This document shows, in pieces, positions 41,028 to 50,143 of a DNA stretch of 64,000 nucleotides. Below the pieces are notes generated by a model. That model saw only the letters and a list, made by a program, of their open reading frames with translations, searched no databases and was not told the origin of the DNA. This stretch comes from Gemmatimonadota bacterium (lineage in GTDB: Bacteria; Gemmatimonadota; Gemmatimonadetes; Gemmatimonadales; Gemmatimonadaceae), in contig JAQBQB010000002.1 of NCBI GenBank assembly GCA_028287235.1, positions 248,001-312,000 on the forward strand. Direction: 5' to 3'. How positions within the stretch are numbered: position 1 is the stretch's first letter; every line of letters starts with the position of its first letter. Position numbers and translations under genes: made by a program.

Positions 41028-42401
41028 TCACTGCGCGGGGCAGCTTGCGGGGAACGCCGCCGGTTCCGTGGGATCCGGGAGCGCGGTGAACGTCGCGTTG
41101 GGGTTGGCATTTCGATCGCCGATGGCGTACGGGAGCCAGCAGCGCTGTCCGTCGGTCGGAATCGCTGGCGCGCTGACCGGCCCGCGAATGGCTGCGCGGC
41201 GGCGAGTGTCCTCCCAGCGAAGCCCCGTGCCGAACAGCTCGTAGCGGCGCTGCACGTAGATTTCCGTGAGAAGCTGGCTCTGCGACAACTGCGTCGACAG
41301 CGCCGGGAGGCACGCCTTCGGATCGTCGAGGCCGCGCCCGCCGGTGCAATCGGTGCGCACCGAGTCGAGCGCCGCCTGCGCAGCCGCGACCTGGCTCTGA
41401 TTTGCCAACGCCTCCGCCTTGATCAGCAGCGCCTCGTCCGGAAAGTAAATGGCGAGCGGCGCCTGCGGGTTCGCGTACCGCGACCAGGGATCGAGGGCCG
41501 CACCCACGCGGCCGGTCAGCGTCGTCGACGGCGTGACGAAATAGACGAAGCGCTGGTCCTGCGCCGCCATCGACAGGCGCCACTGCCGCCGCGGCGCGAT
41601 GCCGTTGGTGCCTCCGGTGACGTTCGCGTACGGATTCACGCCCGGCGCCGGGAAGGTGAGCAGTGACAGCGCCGCCGGCCCCGTACGCGCCACCAAGTTG
41701 GCGGCGGCAAGCGCCGTCGCGTCGTCGTTCGCCATTCGGGCATACCGCGCGCGAAACAGCTGGATGACGTTCGGCAAGTTGACGCCGGGTGTTATGATAT
41801 TGGCATTAAAGAACACGCTTGGCGGCGTCGCGGCGATCGTCGCCGCTGCCGAATCGAGCAGCGCGCGGACGTACGCCAAGGCCTCGATGCGCCCAACGTA
41901 CGACGGCGCGGTCACACCATACGTGTTGATCGGGATACGCTGATAGGACTGGATCGCCTCGCCGAGCGCTTCCGCCTTGAGCGCGAAGGCCAGGGCGCGC
42001 AGACCGCTCCGCGTGCCAGGCTCGAACTGCGATGCGAGCGCGTCCGACCCGGTGAGCAGATCGTCCGCCGTGCGCACCGTGCGGTACACGGAGTTGAACA
42101 CGTTGTCGGCGATCGCCGTTCCCGACGGCACGGCACCCTGCTCAGCGTCGCTGATCGAGATCAGCGCCGCGGCGGTCGACGCGAACTCGTCGGTCACCAA
42201 GCCCGCCATGTACGCGAAGTTGCCGTACGACGTCGCGAACCGGCCCTGAAGTCCCGTGGCCAGCGCGATCACGCCGTCGACGCTCGTCGTCACCTGCGAC
42301 TCGGTTGGCGAGTTGGGGTTCTGAAGATCGAGGCTGCATGCCCCGAGGACGGTGCATGCCACTGCGGCAAGGGCCACCGCGCACTGCTCGTGTCTACGCA
42401 T
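41028..42401 (-). CDS. SusD/RagB-family substrate-binding lipoprotein
   Basis: A 457-residue outer-membrane lipoprotein that captures substrate for the SusC channel. Lipobox LGAC (Cys22), then the family opening CSLDLQNPNSPTESQVTTSVDGVIALATGLQG, TPR-like helices, and the late SusD signatures YVQRRYELFGTGLRWEDTRR and WLPYAIGDRNANPN. GGAG sits 8 bases before the ATG at 42401. It follows the SusC gene by 16 bases. It is closer to the diverged SusD-like group found in Gemmatimonadota than to starch-binding SusD. Confidence 0.9.
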   Translation of the reverse strand: MRRHEQCAVALAAVACTVLGACSLDLQNPNSPTESQVTTSVDGVIALATGLQGRFATSYGNFAYMAGLVTDEFASTAAALISISDAEQGAVPSGTAIADNVFNSVYRTVRTADDLLTGSDALASQFEPGTRSGLRALAFALKAEALGEAIQSYQRIPINTYGVTAPSYVGRIEALAYVRALLDSAAATIAATPPSVFFNANIITPGVNLPNVIQLFRARYARMANDDATALAAANLVARTGPAALSLLTFPAPGVNPYANVTGGTNGIAPRRQWRLSMAAQDQRFVYFVTPSTTLTGRVGAALDPWSRYANPQAPLAIYFPDEALLIKAEALANQSQVAAAQAALDSVRTDCTGGRGLDDPKACLPALSTQLSQSQLLTEIYVQRRYELFGTGLRWEDTRRRAAIRGPVSAPAIPTDGQRCWLPYAIGDRNANPNATFTALPDPTEPAAFPASCPAQ

Positions 42402-42417
42402 GGTCGGTCTCCGCCGC

Positions 42418-45400
42418 TCAGTAGGTGAAGCGCGCACTGACCGACCACACGCGCGGAATGGGGTAGCCGCCGAAATCGAAGCCGCGGTCGGCCGCCGTGG
42501 TCTGCACCGACTGCAAGCCGCCGGCATTCGTGCCGAACAGGTTGATCTCAGGATCGTAGCCACTGTATTTCGTCCACACCCAGAGGTTGCGCCCCGACAC
42601 CGTGAGGTCGACCCCTTCGCCGAACACCCGGCGCACCGCCGCCCAGTTCAGCGTGTAGCTGGCCGACAGCTCGCGCAGCTTCACGAAGCTGCCGTCCTCG
42701 ACCCAATACTCGAAGATCCCCTGCGTGCGCGCGTTGAACCCGGGCGGCAGCTTGCGCGGATCGCCGTACGGCAGCAGCTCGCGCTCGTACGCCTTGGAAT
42801 TGCTCGCGATGCCGGCGTTCTGCGCGCGAGTGGACAGGTTCATGATCTTGTTGCCGAACACGCCGTCGAGCAGGCCGCGCACGCGCAGCTTCTTGCCGAA
42901 GGTGAATTCATTGAGGAACGATCCCATCCACTTCGGATTCGGATCGCCGATCACGTTGTTCAGCGAATCGTTGCAGGTGCCGCCGCTGATCGCCTCGCGC
43001 TGCGCGAGCGTCGCCCCGAGGTCCACCGTCTGGTTGCTGCGGCGGTATCGGCCGAGCGAATCGAGGAGGAGCGCGCCGGTGACACAGTTGCGCGCGGCGT
43101 AGGAGCCGTAGAACACGCCGGCGGGCTGGCCGGCGCGAATCCGATTCGGGTAGCCGCCCGCCGACTGAAAGTCCTGGATGTCCAGGCTCTCGACGAGGTT
43201 CTTGTTGTGCGTGTACGTCGCGGTCGACGTCCACCCGAAATTCGGGCGATTGACGTTGGTCGTGGTCAACATCAGCTCGAGCCCCTTGTTCGACATGGAG
43301 CCGATCGGGAAGAACTGGCGCGAGAAGCCGGTGCTCGTGGCGAGCGGACGGAAGAAGAGAAGATCTGAGACGAGACGGTTGTAGTACGTCGCCTCGAGAC
43401 CGGCACGTCCGTCGAACACACCGACGTCGGTGCCCACCTCCCATTCGCGCGCGCGCTCGTTGCGCAGGCTCGGGTTGCCGAAGTTGACGTCGTTGACGAA
43501 GCCCGGCCGGCCGGCGAACGGAAGCTGCGTGTAGCTGATGTACTGCGAGTACGCGTTGAGAATGCCGGGCTGACTGCCGGCCCAGCCGAGCGCGCTGCGC
43601 ACGCGAACGTTGTTCAGCATACCCGGCTCGTTGGCGATCACCACGTACGACGCCGAGAGCTTGGGGAAGGCCTGCCAGCGCTCCGACGGCGCGAACGTCG
43701 ACGACGCATCGTAACGGACGGCGCCCGTCAGAAACAGCTTGTTGCGCCAGGCGATCTCCTGCTGGCCATAGAAGCCGAGCGTGCGGAGCTCGATGTCGAG
43801 CTGCGTCGCGGAGAACACCGAGCCGGCGCTCACGAGATCGCCGACCGGAGCGAGCCCGTTGGCCGTCGCCTGCGTCGTCCGCACGCGCTGCGACGTGTAG
43901 TTGCCGCCGGCGGTGGTCCGGAGCTCGAAGGCGCCCATTGGCCGCCAGTTGTAGCTGCCCACGCCATCCTGATTGACGACGAGCGTGCGCTCGAACACCG
44001 ACTGCGACCGGCCGGTCGCGAGCGGCGCGGTGCCGAGCACAGCACCGCGCGGCACGAACTGATCTTGCTCGAAGCCGGTGTTGTCGACGCCGATGGTATA
44101 GTCCATCAGCAGGTTGGTCAGCGGCGTCCACGTGAGCTTCGAGGAGCCGATGAAGCGGTCGATCGTCTGCGGGTTGCGAATGCGGTCGATGGCGAGCAGC
44201 GGGTTCGTGCCCAGCGACGGCGGCAGCGGATAGATGCCGTTCACCGGCCGAAAGTCGACGTTCGTCGGCGCGAAGAACAGCGACCCCATGATGCCGTAGT
44301 CGTTTTGCTCGCCGAATGCCTGGAGCTGATTGCTCGTGGTGATGTAGTTGGCGGTGATGTTCCCGACCAGCCGCGACGTGAGCTGCTGCTGCAGGTTGGC
44401 GCGCGCGCCTGTGCGCTGCGACGACGTCGACCGGAGGATGCCGTTCTCGTCGGAGAAATTACCGCTCAGGTAATACCGCGTTTGGTCGTTGCCGCCTTCG
44501 ATGGTGAGATTCTGTTCCGTGGTCGGCGCGCGGTGGAAGATGTCGTTCTGATAGTTGAAGCGGGCGACGGGCAGACCGTTTTCGTTGAACGGATAGAAGT
44601 TGAACGGCTGCTGCTCGCGAAGCTCGCTCTCCGCGACGCGCGTCGTGAACGTGAACCGCGGCCGCCCGATGTTGCCGCGCTTCGTGAAGATCTGCACGAC
44701 GCCGTTGTTGGCGCGCGATCCATAGAGCGCCGCCGCGGCGGCGCCGCGAATGATCTCGATGTGCTCGATGTCGGCCGGATTCAGGTCGGCGAGGCGGTTC
44801 TGCGGATTCGAGCGCGTGCCGAGATCGGCGAGCTGCGCCGAGCCGTTGTCCACGATCACGCCGTCGACGATGTACAGCGGATCCGAGCCGGAGATGAAGG
44901 AGTTGGTGCCGCGCAATCGCACCGAGATGCCGCCGCCGCCCGGACTGCCCGAGTTCTGCGAGATCTGCGCGCCGGCAACTTTTCCCTGAAGCGCCTGATC
45001 GACGGTGACCGCCTGCGCACGGCTGATGACCGCCGAGTCGACCGACGCGATGCTCGTCCCGACCTTGCGTTTCTCGGTGGGCGCCGCGCTGCCGGTGACC
45101 ACGACCTCGTTCAGGTTCACGGCGCTCACGTCGAGGCGGATGTCGCCCGCGGCGTTGTCGCCGGGGTTGACCGTCAACGTTCGCGTGGCGGGCTGATAGC
45201 CGATGCGCCGCACCGTGATCGTGCGCGCGCCCGTCGGAACGCCGGACAGCGTGAAGGCGCCGTCCTCACCGCTCGAAGCGCCGATGCGCGTGCCGGTGAC
45301 GGTGACTCGCGCATCCGCGACGCCTCGACCCGAGCCGGCTTCGGTCACTCGACCGCGAACCGTGCCGGTCGTCGCTTGCGCGCTCACGAATTGGGGCGCC

Positions 45401-45450
45401 GCGGCGAGCGCCAATCCCAGCGCACCGCGTCGAATGAAGCCGAGAGTCAT
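42418..45450 (-). CDS. SusC/RagA-family TonB-linked outer membrane transporter
   Basis: A 1010-residue SusC-like transporter: signal peptide (MTLGFIRRGALGLALAAAPQ), a CarboxypepD-like beta-sandwich (about 30-115, VRGRVTEAGSGRGVADARVTV), a TonB box (LNEVVVTGSA), the plug with the SusC mark NPADIEHIEIIRGAAAAALYGSRANNGVVQIFTKRG, and a long barrel ending in VSARFTY. No STN domain, unlike the copy at 51676, so it is not wired to an anti-sigma factor. GGAGG lies 7 bases before the ATG. It heads a seven-gene run on the minus strand. Confidence 0.93.
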   Translation of the reverse strand: MTLGFIRRGALGLALAAAPQFVSAQATTGTVRGRVTEAGSGRGVADARVTVTGTRIGASSGEDGAFTLSGVPTGARTITVRRIGYQPATRTLTVNPGDNAAGDIRLDVSAVNLNEVVVTGSAAPTEKRKVGTSIASVDSAVISRAQAVTVDQALQGKVAGAQISQNSGSPGGGGISVRLRGTNSFISGSDPLYIVDGVIVDNGSAQLADLGTRSNPQNRLADLNPADIEHIEIIRGAAAAALYGSRANNGVVQIFTKRGNIGRPRFTFTTRVAESELREQQPFNFYPFNENGLPVARFNYQNDIFHRAPTTEQNLTIEGGNDQTRYYLSGNFSDENGILRSTSSQRTGARANLQQQLTSRLVGNITANYITTSNQLQAFGEQNDYGIMGSLFFAPTNVDFRPVNGIYPLPPSLGTNPLLAIDRIRNPQTIDRFIGSSKLTWTPLTNLLMDYTIGVDNTGFEQDQFVPRGAVLGTAPLATGRSQSVFERTLVVNQDGVGSYNWRPMGAFELRTTAGGNYTSQRVRTTQATANGLAPVGDLVSAGSVFSATQLDIELRTLGFYGQQEIAWRNKLFLTGAVRYDASSTFAPSERWQAFPKLSASYVVIANEPGMLNNVRVRSALGWAGSQPGILNAYSQYISYTQLPFAGRPGFVNDVNFGNPSLRNERAREWEVGTDVGVFDGRAGLEATYYNRLVSDLLFFRPLATSTGFSRQFFPIGSMSNKGLELMLTTTNVNRPNFGWTSTATYTHNKNLVESLDIQDFQSAGGYPNRIRAGQPAGVFYGSYAARNCVTGALLLDSLGRYRRSNQTVDLGATLAQREAISGGTCNDSLNNVIGDPNPKWMGSFLNEFTFGKKLRVRGLLDGVFGNKIMNLSTRAQNAGIASNSKAYERELLPYGDPRKLPPGFNARTQGIFEYWVEDGSFVKLRELSASYTLNWAAVRRVFGEGVDLTVSGRNLWVWTKYSGYDPEINLFGTNAGGLQSVQTTAADRGFDFGGYPIPRVWSVSARFTY

Positions 45451-45497
45451 CGAGCTGCCTCCGTCAGAGTGCGCTAGCTTATCCCCGTTTTCCCGCG

Positions 45498-46187
45498 CTA
45501 GCCAGACGTGTCGGCGATGAGAATGAGCGACGCGGGCTTTCGAGAGATGGGATGAACCGGCTCGCGCAGCTCGAGCAACCGGAGACCGCTCGCGACGAGG
45601 AGCCGCACCCAGCTCTCCGCGGTGCGGAAATACCAGGGCGCCGGATCGGAGAATGCCGCGCCGAATCCGGCCCACGAGCCCTCGCGCCAGCCGTCGACGT
45701 ACGGCAGATCGCCCGTCGCGACGGCCGGATGCAGGGTCTGGATGATGAAGCGGCCGCGCGGCGTGAGCAGTTGCGGAACACGCGCCAGCAGGCGATCGAC
45801 CGACTCCTTGCCGATGAGCGAGAAGTTGGCCACGGCCGCGTCCACGGTGAGCGCGAGCGCCCCGTCGGCAACGGCCTCGTACGATGCAACGCGAAACTCT
45901 CCGCCGCCGGCGCGCGTCGCGCGCTCGATGAGATCCGGTACGACGTCGACGCCTGTCGCACGGATGCCGCGCTCCGCTAGGGCGCGTACGAGCCAACCTT
46001 CCCCGCACCCGATGTCGAGGGCCGTACGGGGCGGCGGCGATCCGCCCGTCACGGCGTCGATGATCGCCTGGTTGGTGACGAGCCTCCGGCTTTCGATCTG
46101 TTGCTGCCGAACGGCCTCGGTCCACGGGGCGGCGTTCTTGTGCCAGGCGTCGACGATCCGGGCGTCGCTGAGCGGGTCGGAGGGCAT
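45498..46187 (-). CDS. SAM-dependent methyltransferase
   Basis: A 229-residue class I methyltransferase. SAM motif I is ALDIGCGEGWLVRAL, followed by ATGVDVVPDLIERA (motif II acidic residue), and VANFSLIGKESVDRLL around motif III/IV. The opening SDPLSDARIVDAWHKNAAPWTEAVR is typical of a group of small uncharacterised methyltransferases. The ATG at 46187 is chosen because it matches that common N-terminus; a GTG at 46214 would add nine residues. The gap of 47 bases upstream of SusC and the gap of 192 bases to GH30 suggest it is its own transcription unit. Substrate unknown. Confidence 0.85.
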   Translation of the reverse strand: MPSDPLSDARIVDAWHKNAAPWTEAVRQQQIESRRLVTNQAIIDAVTGGSPPPRTALDIGCGEGWLVRALAERGIRATGVDVVPDLIERATRAGGGEFRVASYEAVADGALALTVDAAVANFSLIGKESVDRLLARVPQLLTPRGRFIIQTLHPAVATGDLPYVDGWREGSWAGFGAAFSDPAPWYFRTAESWVRLLVASGLRLLELREPVHPISRKPASLILIADTSG

Positions 46188-46350
46188 CGGCCGGTGGTGT
46201 AGGTGGGCGGACACCCCAAAGAATAGCGCGTCAGCCTGCGACGTCCACTCAGCCTTGTCCGCAGCCCGCGAGCGAACCGCTGCTGCGTCGCGGTCGAAGC
46301 ACGCATCGTGTCAGTCTCCATGGTGTGGATCGATACGACGGACGATGGGA

Positions 46351-46369
46351 CGATAGAGTGGATCTATCG
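46351..46369 (-). terminator. Hairpin at the end of the GH30 operon, weak terminator candidate
   Basis: CGATAGA (46351-46357) pairs with TCTATCG (46363-46369) around a 5-base loop, 11 bases past the GH30 stop. No T-run follows on the minus strand, so termination would need Rho or other help. Confidence 0.3.
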
Positions 46370-46379
46370 CCGGCTGGAT

Positions 46380-47825
46380 CTACATCCACCGAAACGTCAC
46401 CACCGCCCCGCCCCGGATCGCATACCGGATTGCCTTTCCGCCGATATGAATGGCGAACGACACTTCGCTCGCCCCGGTGTTGAGCACGATCAACACCTTC
46501 GATCCATCGTCGGCGTTCTTGAACGCCACGCTCTGGAGCCCGTTCACGTTGGTCGTCGATGCGATGCGGTGTGCGCCGGGGCGTACGAACTGACTCGCGT
46601 GCGCGAGCGCATAGTACTCCACGTTCCGCGTGACGAAACCCGTCCCGGAGTTGATCGTGATCACGCCGCGGCAATTGCCGCAGCCGCCGAGGTGCGGGCC
46701 GGCGTTCTCGTCGAGCGCGAGATTCCAGAGGGCGACCCCCTTGGCCCAACCGCGCGTCGAACCGATCAGCAGCGTACCCACGAAGTACTTGAGGTTGTCG
46801 GCGAACACCGGCGCCCATGCGCCGCCGGAACATTCAGTGAAGTACGCATCCACGGTCGGGTATTCAGCGTGGACGGTCTCCTGCACGCCGACGTCGCCGG
46901 CATAGCAGTGCCACGCGACGCCGCTCGTGTACCGGCGGGCCGCGCTATCGGCGAGCACGGTCAGCGGTTGGGTCGGCAGATCCCAGTTGTGGTCCCAGTC
47001 GAGGATCAACGTCGACAGTCCCGCGCGGGCGAAAAGCGGCCCGACGTGCTTGCCGATCACTTCCGCGCGCGCCGCCGGATCGAGCCGCATGCCCGGATAG
47101 TCGGTGGGCTCGAACGCCGGCTCGTTCTGCATCGTGACGGCGAAGATCGGCACGCCTTCGGCCGTGTAGGCGTCGACGAACTTGCGAAAGTAACTCGCGA
47201 ACGAGTCGTACGACTGCGGCCGCAGCGTGCCCTGAATGAGGCTCCCCGTGGTCTTCATCCACCCCGGCGCGCTCCACGGTGACGCGACGAGCTTGAGCTG
47301 CGGATTGATCGCGAGCGCCTGTTTCAGCGCGGGCAGCTTGTCGATGCGGTCGTGATCGACGGAGAAATGCGCGAGGCTCGAGTCGGTTTGCCCGGCGGGC
47401 ATGTCATCGTAACTGTAGTCCGTCGACGAAAAATCCGATGCGCCCATTGGCACGCGCATGAAGCTCAAGCCGAGGCCGGGATTCCGTCCGAACAACTCGT
47501 GCATGATGGCATCGCGCTGCGCGCCGAGCTTGTTGTTGAGCAGATACGCCGACGCGTCGGTCATCGCCGCGCCGAAACCGACCATCTCCTGATAGCTCGT
47601 GCCGTCGTCGACGTCGATGACGACGCGCGACGTGTCGACGGCGGACCGAATCGGCAAGTCCGGCTCGGAGGAGAGGAGCCGCGACTGATCGCCGGTGGTG
47701 ATCCACGCCTGGGCAACGGGACCCGTGGGCGTAACGCTGCTCCCTGGGTCGACCGCCGCGCCGGAGCTGCACGCGGCCAGCAATACGCCGAGAGTGATGT
47801 AGCGAGCCTGCGGCACGATGCTCAT
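46380..47825 (-). CDS. GH30 glycoside hydrolase lipoprotein (beta-glucanase/glucosylceramidase type)
   Basis: A 481-residue retaining beta-glycosidase. Lipobox LLAACS (Cys19), then the GH30 opening YQEMVGFGAAMTDASAYLL, SFMRVPMGASDFS, the acid/base in TMQNEPAFEP (Glu235), the aromatic GVAWHCYAGD, and the nucleophile in YFTECSGG (Glu331), ending in a beta domain that finishes VVTFRWM. GH30 enzymes of this shape act on beta-1,6-glucan or glucosylceramide. The start overlaps the GH3 stop by ATGA (47822-47825). Surface or periplasmic, and the last gene of the sigma/FecR/SusCD/GH3 operon. Confidence 0.92.
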   Translation of the reverse strand: MSIVPQARYITLGVLLAACSSGAAVDPGSSVTPTGPVAQAWITTGDQSRLLSSEPDLPIRSAVDTSRVVIDVDDGTSYQEMVGFGAAMTDASAYLLNNKLGAQRDAIMHELFGRNPGLGLSFMRVPMGASDFSSTDYSYDDMPAGQTDSSLAHFSVDHDRIDKLPALKQALAINPQLKLVASPWSAPGWMKTTGSLIQGTLRPQSYDSFASYFRKFVDAYTAEGVPIFAVTMQNEPAFEPTDYPGMRLDPAARAEVIGKHVGPLFARAGLSTLILDWDHNWDLPTQPLTVLADSAARRYTSGVAWHCYAGDVGVQETVHAEYPTVDAYFTECSGGAWAPVFADNLKYFVGTLLIGSTRGWAKGVALWNLALDENAGPHLGGCGNCRGVITINSGTGFVTRNVEYYALAHASQFVRPGAHRIASTTNVNGLQSVAFKNADDGSKVLIVLNTGASEVSFAIHIGGKAIRYAIRGGAVVTFRWM

Positions 47826-50143
47826 CGTACTACCAGGTGGCTCGTGAGCCCTCCGATCATCACATCGAAATCGCCCGGTTCCACGACGAAGCGATTGTCG
47901 ATGCCGACGAACGCCAACCGCTGGATGGGGAGACGAAAAACGACCGTGCGGCGCTCGCCCGGCGCGAGCGAAATCTTGTCGAAGGCGCGCAGCCGCCGCA
48001 CCGGCGGGGCCACCGACGCATATCGGTCGCGTACGTAGAGCTGCACGACCTCCTTCCCCGCTCGGCCTCCGGTATTCGCGACGTCCACCGAAATGCTCAC
48101 CGTGTCGGTGGCGCGAACGCTTTCGCGGCCGACACGCAGATTCGTGTACGCAAACGTGGTGTACGACAGCCCATGGCCAAATCGCCACTCGGGGTTGTAG
48201 CCGCCCTCGGGCCCGCGCGCGCTCGCCTCCTCCGACTCGGCGTGGTCGTACGGCACCAGAGTGGCCGCGGTTCGCGGCCAACTGAACGGCAACCGGCCAC
48301 TCGGGTTCACGTCGCCAAAGAGCACGCCGGCAAGCGCCTCGCCGCCGAAGGGACCGGTCTCGTAGGCAGTCACGATGGCGCGCGCGCTATCCACCGCTTC
48401 GCGCACGAGCCGCGGGCGCGCGTGAAACAGAGTGAGCACCACCGGAGTTCCCGTTGCTTCGATCGCGCGGGCCAGACGCAGCTGCGCCGCGGGCAGGCGC
48501 AAGTCGTCGATGTCGCCCGGCTTCTCGACAATGGGAAATTCGGCAAGCGCGACGATTGCGACGTCCGCGGTGCGCGCCGCCGCGACCGCCGCGGCCAAAT
48601 CACGTTCGTTGTCGAAGTCTGCGCCGCGTACGTACGTCACGCGTTCGGCGCCGACTCGGTCACGGACGGCGTCGAGGAACGTCTTGATGCCGCGCGGATA
48701 CACCGCGGTGTCCGTCCCCTGCCAGGTGTAGCTCCACGAGCCGAACTGCGCCGGCAGCGACGCAGCGCCGGGACCCGTCACGAGCACGCGCGCGGTCTTG
48801 GACAACGGGAGCAGCCCGCGCTCGTTCTTCAACAGCGTGACGGCCTCCTCGGCGGCGGCGCGGCTTGCGGCCTGAAAGGGACGCGACCCGGCACGCGCGA
48901 GCCGCGCGCTGTCGGGCCACGGATTCTCGAACAGGCCCAGCTCGAGCTTGACGCGAAGAATGCGCCGCACCGCTTCATCGATGCGCGTCATCGGGACGCT
49001 GCCCGCGCGCACGAGCGCCGCCAGCGTGTCCGCGAAATTGTAGCTGAGCGGCACCATGCTCATGTCCACGCCGGCCATCACCGCTTGACGCACGGCCTCC
49101 CTGGGCGACGACGCCGTGTGATGCACCGTGTACAGACGCTGGACGTCCTCCCAGTCGCTCACCGCGATGCCGTCGAACTTCAGCTCGTTGCGCAGTAGCC
49201 CGGTGAGAATCTCGTGGCTGGCGTGCACGGGAACGCCGTTCACGTCGCCGGAGTTGACCATCACGGTGCGCAATCCGGCGTCGATGGCGGCGCGGAACGT
49301 CGGCAGGTAGTACTCGCGCAGCTGCCGCTCGGGGATGAGCGCGGTGGTTCGATCCCTCCCGCTCACCGGCGCGCTGTAGCCGAGAAAGTGCTTGCCCGTC
49401 GCGGCGACGAAGACGGTGCCCGCCGGCCCGCGCGAGCGAAGTGGCGCTTCAGGAAAGAGTGAATCGAGCGTCGGGCGCGGGTCGCGCTGCTCCCCCAACA
49501 CCGCTTCGCGTCCGAGCACCGTGGCGAGATACACATCCTCGCCGTACGTCTCGAAGAAGCGAGACCAGAGCGGCTGCCGGCCCAGGTCGAGCACCGGAGC
49601 GAAGTTCCAGGGAATTCCGGCCGCGCGCGTCTCGTATGCCGTGATCTCGTGCTCGCGGCGAACGAGTGCCGGGTTCCACGTTGCCGCCATCGCGATGCTC
49701 TGCGGAAACACCGTCGCACCGGACATGTAGTGGAAGCCGTGCACCGCATCGATGCCGTAGATCACGGGGATCGCAAGACGCTTGCGCGCCGCGACCCGCT
49801 GCACCGTGGTGGTGAGCTCGAGCCAGCGGGCCGGGGTGAGCGCCACGTCCCATACGTTGAGCAACGAGCCGACGTGATGGCGCAGCAGCGCATCCTCGAG
49901 CTTTGCCGTGTCGATCTGCTGCGGCGTATCGGCCGTGCCATGAACGCGGGACACCGCCTCGATGGTCAACTGCGTCATCTCGCCGACCTTCTCCTCCAGG
50001 GTCATCCGCCGGAGGAGTTGGTCGATGCGCGCTTCGATCTGAGCTTTCGAACCCTGCGCGCCGAGCGGAAGCGCGAGCACCGCCGCGATGGCGAACGTCA
50101 GGACCGTGGTGCCGCGCGTCCGGCGAGCGAACATGGTATGCAT
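47822..50143 (-). CDS. GH3 beta-glucosidase, exported
   Basis: A 773-residue GH3 enzyme with an N-terminal signal (about 12-30), the TIM-barrel domain with MTLEEKVGEMTQ, YGIDAVHGF, KHFLGYSAPVSGRD, the nucleophile in GIAVSDWEDV (Asp330), the alpha/beta sandwich (about 400-620, GPGAASLPAQFGSWSY), and the fibronectin-III-like C-terminal domain (VANTGGRAGKEVVQLYVRD). This is the full length of periplasmic BglX-like enzymes, which release terminal beta-linked glucose. Its ATG shares one base with the SusD stop (TGATG), so it is translationally coupled. Confidence 0.94.
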   Translation of the reverse strand: MHTMFARRTRGTTVLTFAIAAVLALPLGAQGSKAQIEARIDQLLRRMTLEEKVGEMTQLTIEAVSRVHGTADTPQQIDTAKLEDALLRHHVGSLLNVWDVALTPARWLELTTTVQRVAARKRLAIPVIYGIDAVHGFHYMSGATVFPQSIAMAATWNPALVRREHEITAYETRAAGIPWNFAPVLDLGRQPLWSRFFETYGEDVYLATVLGREAVLGEQRDPRPTLDSLFPEAPLRSRGPAGTVFVAATGKHFLGYSAPVSGRDRTTALIPERQLREYYLPTFRAAIDAGLRTVMVNSGDVNGVPVHASHEILTGLLRNELKFDGIAVSDWEDVQRLYTVHHTASSPREAVRQAVMAGVDMSMVPLSYNFADTLAALVRAGSVPMTRIDEAVRRILRVKLELGLFENPWPDSARLARAGSRPFQAASRAAAEEAVTLLKNERGLLPLSKTARVLVTGPGAASLPAQFGSWSYTWQGTDTAVYPRGIKTFLDAVRDRVGAERVTYVRGADFDNERDLAAAVAAARTADVAIVALAEFPIVEKPGDIDDLRLPAAQLRLARAIEATGTPVVLTLFHARPRLVREAVDSARAIVTAYETGPFGGEALAGVLFGDVNPSGRLPFSWPRTAATLVPYDHAESEEASARGPEGGYNPEWRFGHGLSYTTFAYTNLRVGRESVRATDTVSISVDVANTGGRAGKEVVQLYVRDRYASVAPPVRRLRAFDKISLAPGERRTVVFRLPIQRLAFVGIDNRFVVEPGDFDVMIGGLTSHLVVR

